Assembly (NCBI GenBank): GCA_944390115.1
Contig: CALXOW010000023.1
Location: 1 to 46,128, forward strand
Length of the DNA: 46,128 nucleotides
Direction of reading: 5' to 3'
DNA from: an uncultured Anaerobiospirillum sp.
Lineage (GTDB): Bacteria; Pseudomonadota; Gammaproteobacteria; Enterobacterales; Succinivibrionaceae
Shown: positions 25,427 to 34,869 of the stretch, one piece after another
How positions within the stretch are numbered: position 1 is the first letter of the stretch
Layout of the letters: every line of letters starts with the position of its first letter
Translations under genes and position numbers: made by a program
The notes under the pieces: generated by a model
What the model was told of the DNA's origin: nothing
The model's input: the letters and a program-made list of their open reading frames with translations, nothing else
The model's database searches: none

Positions 25427-26491
25427 TTAGCGCACCTCGGAGAGATTCTCGTTGGTGACCTTGACGTAAGGTACATCAATGACATGGCCATTGGTGGTAT
25501 AGCCTAAGATGTCATCGGTGATTTGCTCGCCGTTTAAGTAAGCCTCGGTGATGCGCATCATGACATCAGCTACCGCGCCATAATCATTGAAGACAGTACC
25601 GATCATGGTGCCACGCTCTACTGCATCTAAAGCTTGAGGCAGAGCGTCAATACCAACTACTGGGATGTACTTGCTGTGGTCCCCAGCAGGAGTATTAGGG
25701 ATATTGTAGCCCTCAGCTTGCAGCGCGTTGATTGCGCCTAAGGCCATTGCGTCATTGTTGCAGACAATAAGCTCAATCTGAGCTAATTGACCGCGATCAG
25801 CTAAGGTCGAAACCTCGTTTTGGGCGCGGTTTTGCGACCAGTTGGCGTTAATCGAAGCAATTGGCTTTAACTTGACGCCATCCTCCAGCAGAGTGCGCAC
25901 AAAGGTGTTGGAGCGCAGAGCGGTGTCTTGGTGGCTTGGCTCGCCCTTTAACATGACATAGCTGATCACGCCATCCTTATTGCGATCAGCCTCTGGGTGG
26001 GCCTTGAAGTAATCACGGACAATCTCGGCTTGGTAGAAGCCCGAGTTGGATGGATTGCTGCCCACGTACCAAGCATCCTCATAGGAGGCTAAGGCCTCGT
26101 CTGAAGGCTTGCGGTTAAAGAAGATAATCGGCACCTTGTTTTGGCGAGCAGAGCGTAAGGCGGCGATACCGTTTTGGGTGTCAACTGGGTTGACTAAGAT
26201 TGGGGCGCCGTCCTTGTTGATCACTAAGGCCGACTGAATCTGCGAGATCTGACGCATTAAGTCGTCACTGGCATCGTATTGGCGCAGCTTGATGCCGTTA
26301 GCCAAGGCCCGATCTTGCAGGGCAGCGCTGAGCTGATTGATAAAGAGATCGTTCAGCGAGTAGTAGAACACACTAATCGAGTTGCTGTTAGCGTCAGTAG
26401 CTGCTGGAGCAGCCTGAGATGGAACTACTGCAGCACAAGCTAAAGTTGCGGCAGCAGCGACTGCCGTAAAGAGCTTGGAGACACGCGACAT
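25427..26491 (-). CDS. MglB-like galactose/glucose periplasmic binding protein
   Basis: A 354-residue periplasmic sugar-binding protein (ribose/galactose pentose-hexose class). The ATG at 26491 is chosen because GAGG lies 7 nt upstream and a signal peptide starts there (MSRVSKLFTAVAAAATLACA, cleaved near SQA/A). MglB-type landmarks are SISVFYYSLNDLFI, ILVNPVDT, VPIIFFNRKP, AWYVGSNPSNSGFYQAE, the EF-hand-like DRNKDGVISYV loop, IVCNNDAMALGAI and VGIDALPQALDAVERG. It should bind galactose or glucose. No mglA or mglC is present nearby, so it must use another membrane complex or serve as a receptor. An operator and promoter lie upstream. Confidence 0.88.
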   Translation of the reverse strand: MSRVSKLFTAVAAAATLACAAVVPSQAAPAATDANSNSISVFYYSLNDLFINQLSAALQDRALANGIKLRQYDASDDLMRQISQIQSALVINKDGAPILVNPVDTQNGIAALRSARQNKVPIIFFNRKPSDEALASYEDAWYVGSNPSNSGFYQAEIVRDYFKAHPEADRNKDGVISYVMLKGEPSHQDTALRSNTFVRTLLEDGVKLKPIASINANWSQNRAQNEVSTLADRGQLAQIELIVCNNDAMALGAINALQAEGYNIPNTPAGDHSKYIPVVGIDALPQALDAVERGTMIGTVFNDYGAVADVMMRITEAYLNGEQITDDILGYTTNGHVIDVPYVKVTNENLSEVR

Positions 26492-26659
26492 AAAATACCT
26501 CAACTCTGAGACCAAATAGTCTCGTAAAAGGCCCAAGGCCTCACACACAACTTGCAAAGTTTGGTGCAAACGAGCCCAACGCCCATTTCTCACCACTGCC
26601 ATTCTAGCACCGGTGCTGGGCAAATTAAACGCAATTGCGATTAAGACGCAGCAAGAAAA

Positions 26660-26712
26660 CTGATATTTGCGCCGCTGCGCTATGCCAAATCATTCCGTAA
26701 ACGCTTACGGAA
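26660..26712 (-). promoter_or_regulatory. Promoter and LacI-family operator of mglB-like gene
   Basis: The operator TTCCGTAAACGCTTACGGAA (26693-26712) is a 20-bp palindrome with one mismatched pair. Immediately downstream on the minus strand are TTGGCA (26683-26688) and TATCAG (26660-26665) with a 17-nt spacer. The operator centre would be about -50, abutting the -35 element. The same operator type recurs at the ytf and anmK genes. Confidence 0.6.
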
Positions 26713-26996
26713 AGCCCATACCCATAGCTGGTGCAGGCAAAGGAGCCAAGGCGCGACAAAGGGCTGGAGGCGACTCTATCGTATTTAGGGTGCACCGTAC
26801 ATATTTAAGGCGCGCCGCTCTGCAAGCTGCGGCATCCTGGCGGCGCAAGCATGCGCCCCTGCATTGTGGCGGCACTGCAATATAAGTGGCGGCTCTGCAA
26901 TATGACGTCCCTGCAATCTTGCGGCGCTATTGCGGTGCTGAGCTCCGATACGATGCTGGGCGAGCTTGCGGTGGAACACGCTGATGTGCGCCTCAA
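26713..26996. other. Spacer with degenerate GCAAT repeats
   Basis: No gene seen. Around 26865-26935 there are three degenerate copies of a GGCGGC-CTGCAAT unit of about 22-25 bp. Together with the operator region it separates the mglB-like gene from the kinase gene, both on the minus strand. Confidence 0.4.
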
Positions 26997-27025
26997 GGAT
27001 GCTGTCCCCGTCCGGGACAGCATCC
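26997..27025 (-). terminator. Strong hairpin after kinase gene
   Basis: GGATGCTGTCCC-N5-GGGACAGCATCC, a perfect 12-bp stem 33 bp beyond the kinase stop codon. There is no T tract, so it may be a transcript-end protector or a Rho-assisted terminator. Confidence 0.6.
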
Positions 27026-27057
27026 TGTTGCGCCCGCTTGCGCCCCAAAGGTTGGTT

Positions 27058-28647
27058 TTAGGCCTCGTCGGCGATAGCAGCGACGGCAGCCTTTTCGGCG
27101 GCTAAACCAGCCTTGTAGCGCGCGATGAACTTCTCATAACCGGCGACATTAGCTGAGATTGGCTCTAAGGTCGAACTCTGCGCCCCGGCAAAGACCTTGT
27201 TAGATAAGAAATCAGAGAGCGACTCATTAGCTTCTTTGTCCACTAAGTAGGCAGCTAACACGGCCTGACCCCATGGGCCGCCTTCGCCTGCGGTGGCCAT
27301 AACCGAGACTGGGACATCGATGGCATCGGCCATGAACTGCTGGCCGACCCCAGCGGTCTTGAAGAGACCACCGTGACCTAACAGACTGTCGATCTTGACC
27401 TTTTCGTCCTTGACCAAGATGTCCATGCCGATCTTTAAGGCACCTAAGGAAGCAAAGAGGTGGGTGCGCATGAAGTTAGCCAGGGTGAACTTGCTGTGTG
27501 GGGTGCGCACAAACATTGGACGGCCTTCGTCTAAGCCGGTGATGAACTCGCCGGAGAGATAGCCGTAGCTGGTGAGCCCACCGCAGTCAGCGTCGCCCTC
27601 TAAGGCATGACGATAGAGCAGGCCATAGAGATCATTGCCGCTTAACTTGTGGCCGGAGAGCTCTGCAAACTCACCAAAGAGGTTAACCCAAGCATTTAAG
27701 TCCGAGGTGCAGTTGTTGGCGTGAACCATGGCGACCGGCATACCATCTGGGGTGGTAACCATATCGATCTCACGGTGCAGCTGCTTTAAGGATTGCTCTA
27801 AAACGATCATGCCGAAGATCGAGGTGCCAGCCGAAACGTTACCGGTGCGTACCTTAACGGCATTGGTGGCGACCATACCGGTGCCCGCATCGCCCTCAGG
27901 TGGGCACAATGGAATACCAGCCTGTAAGGTGCCGCTTGGGTCTAAGAGCTTGGCGCCTTCAGCGGTTAACTTACCGGCGTCTTGACCTGCCAAGAGCACC
28001 TTAGGCAGCAGCTCACGGATATGCCAAGGGAAGCCCTTAGGCGCGACCAAGGCCTCAAACTTATCGAGCATGGCCTGATCGTAGTCCATCTTGGTCGAGT
28101 CAATTGGGAACATACCGGCAGCATCGCCAATACCCAGCACCTTCTCACCAGTCAGCGCGGTGTGGATATAGCCTGCTAAGGTGGTGAAGAAAGCGACATC
28201 CTTGACGTGAGGCTCGTCATTTAAGATGCACTGATAGAGATGCGAAATCGACCAGCGCTCTGGGATATTGAACTGTAAGTACTCGGTGAGCTTCTCGGAA
28301 GCATCATGGGTATTGGAGTTACGCCAAGTACGGAATGGCACTAAGAGCTTGCCCTCACGGTCAAAGGCGAGGTAGCCGTGCATCATAGCCGAGAAGCCAA
28401 TTGCCTTTAAGGTCGTGATGGCCAGGCCATACTTTTCCTTGACGTCACGCTGCAAGTCAGCATAGCAGTCATGCAGGCCGTTCCAGATATCGTCCTGAGA
28501 GTAAGTCCACAGGCCGTTCTCTAAGCGATTTTCCCACTCATGGGCACCGGTGGCGACCACCGCGAAGTGCTCGTCGATGAGCACAGCCTTGATGCGGGTC
28601 GAGCCAAATTCAATACCCAAGGAACACTTAGCTAAATCAATGGACAT
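27058..28647 (-). CDS. FGGY-family sugar kinase, probable L-ribulokinase
   Basis: A 529-residue carbohydrate kinase. AAGGTG 7 nt upstream selects the ATG at 28647 over the GTG at 28656. FGGY features are the N-terminal phosphate loop ([16 protein letters not shown]), the substrate-contact segment [13 protein letters not shown] and PFRTWRN, and the C-terminal ATP site ([10 protein letters not shown] and [16 protein letters not shown]). Length and the [18 protein letters not shown] pattern match the L-ribulokinase group known from Bacteroides rather than E. coli AraB. It lies between an MglB-like binding protein and the ytf furanose transporter, both minus strand, which fits arabinose catabolism. 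No araA or araD is in the window. A xylulose- or other ketose-kinase role remains possible. Confidence 0.82.
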   Translation of the reverse strand: MSIDLAKCSLGIEFGSTRIKAVLIDEHFAVVATGAHEWENRLENGLWTYSQDDIWNGLHDCYADLQRDVKEKYGLAITTLKAIGFSAMMHGYLAFDREGKLLVPFRTWRNSNTHDASEKLTEYLQFNIPERWSISHLYQCILNDEPHVKDVAFFTTLAGYIHTALTGEKVLGIGDAAGMFPIDSTKMDYDQAMLDKFEALVAPKGFPWHIRELLPKVLLAGQDAGKLTAEGAKLLDPSGTLQAGIPLCPPEGDAGTGMVATNAVKVRTGNVSAGTSIFGMIVLEQSLKQLHREIDMVTTPDGMPVAMVHANNCTSDLNAWVNLFGEFAELSGHKLSGNDLYGLLYRHALEGDADCGGLTSYGYLSGEFITGLDEGRPMFVRTPHSKFTLANFMRTHLFASLGALKIGMDILVKDEKVKIDSLLGHGGLFKTAGVGQQFMADAIDVPVSVMATAGEGGPWGQAVLAAYLVDKEANESLSDFLSNKVFAGAQSSTLEPISANVAGYEKFIARYKAGLAAEKAAVAAIADEA

Positions 28648-28756
28648 TTTGTACACCTTATGAAGGGGTCACCGAGCGCTCCAGCGGCGCGCAACTACGG
28701 CACGCAATGCGGAGTGCAAATGCGCACGCCCGCCTTGGTGCATGCTGCTATGTACC

Positions 28757-28774
28757 CACGCTAAAGTTAGCGTG
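28757..28774. promoter_or_regulatory. Inverted repeat upstream of kinase gene
   Basis: CACGCTAA-AG-TTAGCGTG, an 18-bp inverted repeat about 110 bp upstream of the kinase start. Operator-like, but different from the TTCCGTAAACG sites. Function unknown. Confidence 0.4.
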
Positions 28775-28949
28775 TGCCGCAACTGCGCACGCAGTGCATG
28801 CCATATGCGCACGCTTCCACTATGGGGCGCTGGGCTGTACCCACACCAACACTTAATGCCCTCAATTAAGCTAACTTAACTTCAGGCGTTTACCTGAGTT
28901 CTCACTCATGGTTGAGCTTTCACTCATGGCTGCGATCTCAAAGATCATT

Positions 28950-28981
28950 GGGGCAAGGCAACTTGCAAATGGCCTTGCCCC
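28950..28981 (-). terminator. Hairpin downstream of ytf operon (distal)
   Basis: GGGGCAAGGC-N12-GCCTTGCCCC, a perfect 10-bp stem 155 bp after yjfF. Another small hairpin (GGGGC-TTAA-GGCCCC) lies near 29010. Confidence 0.5.
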
Positions 28982-29053
28982 AAGGGTCTTCATGTCCCTA
29001 CCCTACTTAGTGGGGCTTAAGGCCCCAACTCACAAGGTGGCACCATGTTCGTT

Positions 29054-29105
29054 GGGGACCTGAGCCCCGGCTGGGCTTAAAGTAAAACCCAGCTGGGGTG
29101 TCCCC
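29054..29105 (-). terminator. Long imperfect hairpin after yjfF
   Basis: GGGGAC...CCCGGCTGGGCTT pairs with AACCCAGCTGGGG...GTCCCC in a stem of about 20 bp with bulges, 30 bp beyond yjfF. No T tract, so it probably protects the operon mRNA end or terminates with help. Confidence 0.5.
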
Positions 29106-29135
29106 AGAGGACTGGGGACTTATGGGCAAAGGGGC

Positions 29136-30173
29136 TTACTTAGCGGCCTTTTGCTTATTCTTCTTGTTGAGGGACTCAGCACTCAAGCTCATCAAGCGCT
29201 CCTTGTGGGCGTTGACTAAGGCCTGCATCACGATGAAGAGGCAGAGCAGAATGCCGACCACAATCTTGGTCCACCAAGCCGAGAGCGTACCTTGGAAGTT
29301 GATGATGGTGAGGATGGTGCCTTGAATCATCACACCGATTAAGGTGCCAGGGATAAAGCCCACACCACCCATCAGCTGGGTACCGCCGATAACCGACGAG
29401 GCGATGGCGTCCATCTCCATACCCATACCGTGGAAGGTATTGCCCGAGAGCATAATCCAGGAGAAGACGATACCACCTAAGGAAGCGCAGAAGCCCGAGA
29501 TCACGTAGACCTTAACGCGGATGAGGTCAACCTTTAAGCCCATTAAGCGCGCCGATTGCTCATTACCACCAACCGCATAGACGCTGCGGCCAAAGGCGGT
29601 GTAGCGTAACACGAAGGTTGCAATGATTACTACGATGATCGCCAAGATGGCGCCAATCGAAATGAAGCAATCGCCGATCTCTAAGGACCAGAAGGAGAGC
29701 TCACCGTACCACTCGTTGTTGATAGCAACCGACTCACGCGAAATGGCAGCGGTTAAACCACGGCATAAGAACATGGTACCTAAGGTGACGATGAACGGCT
29801 GTAACTTGAAGAAGGTGATAAAGAAGCCGTTGATGAGACCAATGACCACGCCAATGCACAAGCCAATTAACATGCACAGTACTGGGTGAATCGAAGTATC
29901 GCGCATGAGATAGGCTAAGGTCATGCAGGTTAACGATAAGACGGCACCAACCGACAGATCGATACCACCGCCGCCGGACAAGATCGCGAAGGTAATACCT
30001 ACCGTGATAATGATCAGGTGAGCATTATCGATAAAGAGGTTTAAGAACACCTGCCAGCTGAAGAAATTGTCAAACCAGATTGAGCCTAAGCCAAAGAGGA
30101 TGACAAAGAGCAGCGAGGTGACATAGAACGAGAAGCGGGGCGAAGCGATCAGATCACTAAAGAACTTAGCCAT
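29136..30173 (-). CDS. yjfF: Galactofuranose-type ABC permease YjfF
   Basis: A 345-residue inner-membrane permease of the RbsC/AraH class, matching YjfF. AAGGAGGT just upstream selects the ATG at 30173 (MAKFFSDLIASPRFSFYV). Typical segments are FAILSGGGGIDLSVGAVLSL, PFIVTLGTMFLCRGLTAAIS, YAVGGNEQSARLMGLKVD and DAIASSVIGGTQLMGGVG. Its start overlaps the end of ytfT by 8 bp, so the two are translationally coupled. It forms the membrane channel with YtfT for furanose-form sugars; a gcvP-like GGVG motif is simply the family's EAA-equivalent region. Confidence 0.92.
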   Translation of the reverse strand: MAKFFSDLIASPRFSFYVTSLLFVILFGLGSIWFDNFFSWQVFLNLFIDNAHLIIITVGITFAILSGGGGIDLSVGAVLSLTCMTLAYLMRDTSIHPVLCMLIGLCIGVVIGLINGFFITFFKLQPFIVTLGTMFLCRGLTAAISRESVAINNEWYGELSFWSLEIGDCFISIGAILAIIVVIIATFVLRYTAFGRSVYAVGGNEQSARLMGLKVDLIRVKVYVISGFCASLGGIVFSWIMLSGNTFHGMGMEMDAIASSVIGGTQLMGGVGFIPGTLIGVMIQGTILTIINFQGTLSAWWTKIVVGILLCLFIVMQALVNAHKERLMSLSAESLNKKNKQKAAK

Positions 30174-31221
30174 TTGCGACCTCCTTCTTATTAGAAGCTG
30201 CATCGAGCTTCTTTAGACGCCAGTTGCGATACATCTGACGGAAGGTTTCGGACTGGATGGTAATAATGAGTAAGATGACCACGGCCTTAATGGCTGGCAG
30301 AATGTCCGAAGGCACGCCCACAGCGTACATGGTGGTGGTCAGGGTCTGGATGGTGATTGCACCAATGATGGTGCCGCCGATGTAGTAGCGACCACCCACC
30401 ATCAAGGTACCACCTAAGGTTACCGCCAAGATGGCGTCCATCTCCATATTGAGACCAGCGTTGTTAGCGTCAGCAGCACGAATCAGGGACGACTCGATTA
30501 AGCCGGCGGTACCAGCGCAGAAGCCCGAAAAGATGTACACGGCAAAGAGCACAGCCGTAACTTTAACACCAGCGTAGCGCGAAGCGGTTGGGTTGATACC
30601 AACCGATTGGATCATAAGACCTAGCGAGGTCTTGCGATCTAAGACCAGCACGATGACGACCATGAGGAAGGCGATCAGCATCGCAGTTGGCAGCATGAAG
30701 CCTGGGATAACACCACCGATGTAGCTAAATGGGCGATAGTACACGGTGATAATCTGGCCGTCAGTTAACAGCTGGGCAATACCACGACCGGAGGTCATTA
30801 AGATTAAGGTCGCAACCATCGCCTGGATCTTAAACTTCGCAACCAGCGTACCGTTCCAGATACCTGCAAGCACACCGGCAAAGAGCGAAGCGATAATCGC
30901 AATCGCAAATGGATAGTGCGGCACACCGCTGATATCGCCACCTAAGAGCAAGCAGCAGGTGGCAGCGGAAATGGCCACTACCGCGCCGACCGAAATATCA
31001 ACACCGCCGGTGGCAATAACGAAGGTCATGCCTAAAGACAGGATGATTAAGGACGAAGCACGATAGAGAATATCGATTGGACGACCGTAGAGGTTGCCGT
31101 TATCCATCATCTGAATCGAGAAGAAGTCATCGACGAAGATGGCATTAAAGAGCAACAGCAGAGCTAGAGCGGCCAAAGGCAGCGCCAGCGAGCTTGAGGT
31201 GAACTTCTTAATTGCGTCCAT
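30166..31221 (-). CDS. ytfT: Galactofuranose-type ABC permease YtfT
   Basis: A 351-residue inner-membrane permease of the same class. AGGAGA 6 nt upstream fixes the ATG at 31221 (MDAIKKFTSSSLALPLAALA). Segments include SLGMTFVIATGGVDISVGAVVA, GTLVAKFKIQAMVATLILMTSGRGIAQLL, GINPTASRYAGVKV and DAILAVTLGGTLMVGGR. The start lies inside the last codons of ytfR (14-bp overlap), and its end overlaps yjfF, so ytfR-ytfT-yjfF is a tight operon. Partner of YjfF and YtfR in furanose-sugar import. Confidence 0.93.
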   Translation of the reverse strand: MDAIKKFTSSSLALPLAALALLLLFNAIFVDDFFSIQMMDNGNLYGRPIDILYRASSLIILSLGMTFVIATGGVDISVGAVVAISAATCCLLLGGDISGVPHYPFAIAIIASLFAGVLAGIWNGTLVAKFKIQAMVATLILMTSGRGIAQLLTDGQIITVYYRPFSYIGGVIPGFMLPTAMLIAFLMVVIVLVLDRKTSLGLMIQSVGINPTASRYAGVKVTAVLFAVYIFSGFCAGTAGLIESSLIRAADANNAGLNMEMDAILAVTLGGTLMVGGRYYIGGTIIGAITIQTLTTTMYAVGVPSDILPAIKAVVILLIITIQSETFRQMYRNWRLKKLDAASNKKEVANG

Positions 31222-32737
31222 GGTAATCTCCTGCAATAGCCTGCATGATATGGGCGGTGGAGATTTCATCGCCGTTTAACTCAGTGATCTTTTCGTGGTC
31301 ACGAATGACCATGACGCGCGAGCAGGTACGCACCATTTCGCCCATCTCACCGGAGATAAAGACCACTGACATGCCCTCTTCCTTGGCTAAGCGTACCGCC
31401 AAGGCCTCGATTTCACTCTTGGTACCAACGTCGATACCACGGGTTGGCTCGTCTAAGATCAAGAGGTTAGGCTTGGTCGCCAGCCAGCGGGCGATAATCA
31501 CCTTTTGCTGGTTACCACCAGAGAGATTCTTAATGAGCTGCTCACGGTCAGAAACCTTGATGCGCAAGAGTTCAATGTACTTGTCGGCCAGCTCGCGTTG
31601 CTTGGACATTGGCATGTGCTTGAACATACCGTCCTTAGCTTGCATCGCTAAGATAATGTTCTCACGTACCGACAGGTCACCGATAATGCCTGCAACCTTA
31701 CGATCCTCAGGGCAGAAGGCGATGCGGTTCATCATCTGGTCCATTGGGGCCTTGACCTTAACCGTGACGCCATCGACCTTGATCTCACCGCTATTAGGTG
31801 GGGTGATACCAAAGAGCATCTCGGCAATTTCGGTGCGGCCCGAGCCTAACAGGCCTGCAAAGCCCACGACCTCGCCCTTCTTGATATTCATGGAGAGGTC
31901 CTTGACCTTACCATCAACTACCGCGTGCGTAGTCTCAACGATATTCTCATCCTTAGGGATGGACTTATCGACATTGCTCTCGATCTGGTTTTCGTTGACT
32001 TCCTTACCCATCATCTTGGAGATGAGTTGGATACGCTCGAGCTGTGGAATGTCGTACTCACCCACATACTCACCATCACGCAGCACGGTGATGCGATCGC
32101 AGATGGTGTAAATCTGCTCTAAGAAGTGGGAAATGAAGATAATGGCGATGCCCTGAGCCTTGAGCTTGCGCATAATCGCAAACAGGCGCTCAGTTTCACG
32201 ATCAGACAGCGACGAGGTTGGCTCATCTAAGATCAGAATCTTGCACTTGGTGTCGATGGCACGCGCAATCGCAATCATCTGCTGGATGGCGACCGGGTAG
32301 AAGTTGAGGACGCGGTTGACGTCCAGGTCAAGGCCTAACTCTTCGTGTAAGAGCTTCTTGGCGTTGGCATTCATGGTGGCCCAATCGATTTGGCCCCACT
32401 TGCCACGTGGCTCACGGCCGATGTAGATATTCTCGGCGACGGTTAAGTTAGCGCAGAGGTTAACCTCTTGGTACACCGTCGAGATGCCGATTTGCTGGCT
32501 GCGCAGTGGCGACTCAGGCTCGATCTGTTGACCGTCGAAGATCACCGTGCCGTTCGTCTTGTGATAAACGCCGGTCAGAACCTTAACCAAGGTCGACTTA
32601 CCGGCGCCGTTTTCACCCATGAGCGAGTGAATTTCACCGCGCTTTAAATTGAATTTCGCATGTTTTAAGGCTTTGACCCCAGGGAAAAACATGTCTATAT
32701 CCCTCATTTGAAGGATATAGTCTCCATTTTGTTCCAT
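31208..32737 (-). CDS. ytfR: Galactofuranose-type ABC ATPase YtfR (two nucleotide-binding domains)
   Basis: A 509-residue duplicated ATPase of the RbsA/MglA/AraG class. The first domain has Walker A GENGAGKST, a Q loop ISTVYQEVN and Walker B ILILDEPTSSL. The second has a variant Walker A GLLGSGRTE, the signature NLSGGNQQKV and Walker B LLILDEPTRGID. The ATG at 32737 (MEQNGDYILQMRDIDMFFPGVKALKHA) is preceded by GAGGGGGT. The length matches YtfR (about 500). It powers YtfT-YjfF. Two operator sites lie 305-390 bp upstream, in an 875-bp gap that separates it from ytfQ, so the ATPase-permease operon can be transcribed separately from the binding protein. Confidence 0.95.
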   Translation of the reverse strand: MEQNGDYILQMRDIDMFFPGVKALKHAKFNLKRGEIHSLMGENGAGKSTLVKVLTGVYHKTNGTVIFDGQQIEPESPLRSQQIGISTVYQEVNLCANLTVAENIYIGREPRGKWGQIDWATMNANAKKLLHEELGLDLDVNRVLNFYPVAIQQMIAIARAIDTKCKILILDEPTSSLSDRETERLFAIMRKLKAQGIAIIFISHFLEQIYTICDRITVLRDGEYVGEYDIPQLERIQLISKMMGKEVNENQIESNVDKSIPKDENIVETTHAVVDGKVKDLSMNIKKGEVVGFAGLLGSGRTEIAEMLFGITPPNSGEIKVDGVTVKVKAPMDQMMNRIAFCPEDRKVAGIIGDLSVRENIILAMQAKDGMFKHMPMSKQRELADKYIELLRIKVSDREQLIKNLSGGNQQKVIIARWLATKPNLLILDEPTRGIDVGTKSEIEALAVRLAKEEGMSVVFISGEMGEMVRTCSRVMVIRDHEKITELNGDEISTAHIMQAIAGDYHGRN

Positions 32738-33041
32738 GAGCACCCCCTCTTGACACCGACCAAGCAAGGCCGCCCGCGCGGCGTTCCTACTTCAAGCGCG
32801 CGGTGTTCTTACTTAAATCGCAAAACCATCAAAGTGTGACTAATGCTAAGGTCAGCTTGCTAGTAGTTAAGCGCTTAGGCTCCTGCTGCCAAGAGCTTAA
32901 CGGCTAACAGTGGCGCTTGGTTCTCTCCTCAGATGTATAGGCACACGCCCCCTTAGCCCTGATCACCATATATCCCATCTTAATGGGCGTGAACGTAATT
33001 TTGGGGTAAAAATCCCAAAGATATGCACTACGTCACAATTT

Positions 33042-33061
33042 TTCCGTAAACGGTTACGAAA
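33042..33061. promoter_or_regulatory. LacI-family operator O1 upstream of ytfR
   Basis: TTCCGTAAACGGTTACGAAA, closely related to the site upstream of the mglB-like gene. On the minus strand AATTGTGACG follows, a possible CRP half-site. Part of a two-operator array. Confidence 0.65.
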
Positions 33062-33107
33062 AATTTGCGCTCTATCCCACTAGGAAAAATCAAGGCTTCA
33101 GCGTAGT

Positions 33108-33127
33108 GCACGTAAGCGCTTACGGAA
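33108..33127. promoter_or_regulatory. LacI-family operator O2 upstream of ytfR
   Basis: GCACGTAAGCGCTTACGGAA, with a perfectly symmetrical core CGTAAGCGCTTACG. Its centre is 66 bp from that of O1. A 9-bp inverted pair TGCACTACG (33024-33032) and CGTAGTGCA (33102-33110) brackets O1. Confidence 0.65.
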
Positions 33128-33507
33128 ATTGGTTGCAAGACCAACGCAAGCTATCCGCACCAGCCCCTCACGCTTACCAATCAGCAGTTACGAAAGTAGA
33201 GCCATAGGTAGTTCTGCCAGGCACTCTGCCAGCATTTCCGCTCCGCTCACTTGGTTGCAGCGCCCTGTTGCAGGCACACGCCTAGTCGCATGCTTAGTGA
33301 ACGCCCTGGGGCAGCACCCTGAGTTAAGTGCCACTGATGTTGAGCGGGCACGACGCAACTTAGGAGACACCATTAAGCAGGCACGAAGCAATGTAAGCTG
33401 CACTATCAGCATAAACTGCGCATCAGCACGTGAACGGCCGTCGCTGACGGCACGCAGGAGGGATCCTATTTTTTCTTGTTGCCTGGGATGGAGCAATCAA
33501 CTGAGAC
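33128..33507. other. Intergenic stretch upstream of ytfR operators
   Basis: No convincing gene. ORFs on both strands here lack ribosome-binding sites and known motifs. The stretch separates ytfQ's terminator from the operator array. Confidence 0.45.
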
Positions 33508-33548
33508 AAAAAGAGCCCACATTCTACGATGGGGTAGAAGGTGAGCTC
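33508..33548 (-). terminator. Terminator of ytfQ
   Basis: GAGC.CAC.TTCTAC pairs with GTAGAA.GTG.GCTC, followed on the minus strand by CTTTTTG. Two further hairpins precede it after the ytfQ stop: GCCCAG/CTGGGC (33567-33588) and CAGGTC/GACCTG (33591-33606). The series likely raises ytfQ transcript stability and ends it before ytfR. Confidence 0.8.
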
Positions 33549-33612
33549 CTTTTAATGCTATGCAAGGCCCAGCACTTGCGCACTGGGCATCAGGTCATGC
33601 GACCTGAACAAA

Positions 33613-34596
33613 TTAGTACTTGCGGGTTGGGAATACCTCAGCAGCGTTGGAAGCGTCGTAAACACCTTCCTCAACATAAACGCTCTTCGGTACCTCTTCA
33701 CCGGCTAAGATCTTCTTGCAGGTCTCGAAGAAGAGATCACCTTGCAGAGGGTTGCACTCGATAGTAGCGTTAGCCTTGCCGTCGATCATGGCTTGGAACA
33801 TGCCCTTAACAGCATCAGCACCTACGATGATGATGTCCTGAGCTGGCTTTAAGCCGGCAGCCTCGATCGCCTGAATTGCACCTAAGGCCATGTCGTCGTT
33901 CTGAGCGAACAGAATATCGATGTCATCGCGATAGGACTTTAAGAAGGACTCCATAACCTCTTGGCCCTTTTGACGGGTGAAGTCACCGGTCTGGGAAGCT
34001 AAGATGTTGTACTTGCCCTTGTTAGGCGAGGCATTGAAGGCCTCGTTGAAGCCCTTGGAACGGCCAACAGCAGCCGATGCACCAACGGTACCCTCTAAGA
34101 TAACGATGTTGAGCTTGTCGCCACCGTTACGTGGGGTGCGCTCGGTCTTGGTAACGTACTCATCGATCCAACGGAAAGCGCGGCGGCCTTCTTCAACCGA
34201 GTCAGTACCAATCTTGGCAGTGTATAAGCTAGGGTCGGTCTTTAAGTCACGATCCATGATAACTACAGGGATCTTGGCACGCTTTGCTTCACGTAATACG
34301 TTGTCCCAGCCAGTCTCGACGATAGGTACAAAGCCAATGATGTCAACTTTCTGCGAAATAAAGGAGCGAATGGCCTTAATTTGGTTCTCTTGCTTTTGTT
34401 GAGCGTCAGAGAACTTGAGCTCAACGCCAGCACGCTCAGCGGCGGCCATGACGTCATTGGTGTTAGCAGTACGCCACTCAGACTCAGCGCCGATCTGAGA
34501 GAAACCAACTACGATCTTGTCTTCAGCTTGAGCATAGGAAGTAGCAGCAATGGCAGCACCGACAGCTAAAGCAATCAAAGACTTAGAAAACTTCAT
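33613..34596 (-). CDS. ytfQ: Galactofuranose-type periplasmic binding protein YtfQ
   Basis: A 327-residue periplasmic binding protein. A signal peptide (MKFSKSLIALAVGAAIAATSYA, cleaved near AQA/E) precedes IVVGFSQIGAESEWRTANT, which matches E. coli YtfQ, as do AQQKQENQIKAIRSFISQKVD, VPIVETGWDNVLREAK, VILEGTVGASAAVGRSKGF, SQTGDFTRQKGQEVMESF and AQNDDMALGAIQAIEAAGLKP. E. coli YtfQ prefers the furanose form of galactose; related proteins bind arabinofuranose. GAGGAG lies about 10 nt before the ATG. It is separated from ytfR by 875 bp and followed by a strong terminator, which would let the binding protein be made in excess. Confidence 0.94.
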   Translation of the reverse strand: MKFSKSLIALAVGAAIAATSYAQAEDKIVVGFSQIGAESEWRTANTNDVMAAAERAGVELKFSDAQQKQENQIKAIRSFISQKVDIIGFVPIVETGWDNVLREAKRAKIPVVIMDRDLKTDPSLYTAKIGTDSVEEGRRAFRWIDEYVTKTERTPRNGGDKLNIVILEGTVGASAAVGRSKGFNEAFNASPNKGKYNILASQTGDFTRQKGQEVMESFLKSYRDDIDILFAQNDDMALGAIQAIEAAGLKPAQDIIIVGADAVKGMFQAMIDGKANATIECNPLQGDLFFETCKKILAGEEVPKSVYVEEGVYDASNAAEVFPTRKY

Positions 34597-34869
34597 CCGT
34601 GTAACTCCTCATAGTTAAACTCCTGTCCACAGCACACCTAATCTCAGGCCCCTTGACGGTTTCCTCATCGGCCGCCAAGTCATCAAGCGATTAGGTACCA
34701 AGAAAGTCAGAGCAAGTGGCTTTCCTAGCCTGCACTGGGGCAGTTGCAGTGCTTTAGTTAAGGACTGCCAAGCAAATCGGAGGGCAAGCAAGGCTCAAAT
34801 AAGCACAGCTCAAACAAGCCAACTCGACCCCGCCGTGGGACCGGCACGCGTAGTGTGGTTTACGCAACC

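Noticed and set aside
31245-32111. 288-codon plus-strand ORF
   Set aside because: It is fully antisense to the well-supported ytfR gene, has no recognisable motif, and is explained by ytfR codon usage.
33129-33764. 211-codon plus-strand ORF running from the ytfR-ytfQ gap into ytfQ
   Set aside because: It crosses the ytfQ terminator hairpins and the 3' end of ytfQ in antisense, and has no ribosome-binding site or known motif.
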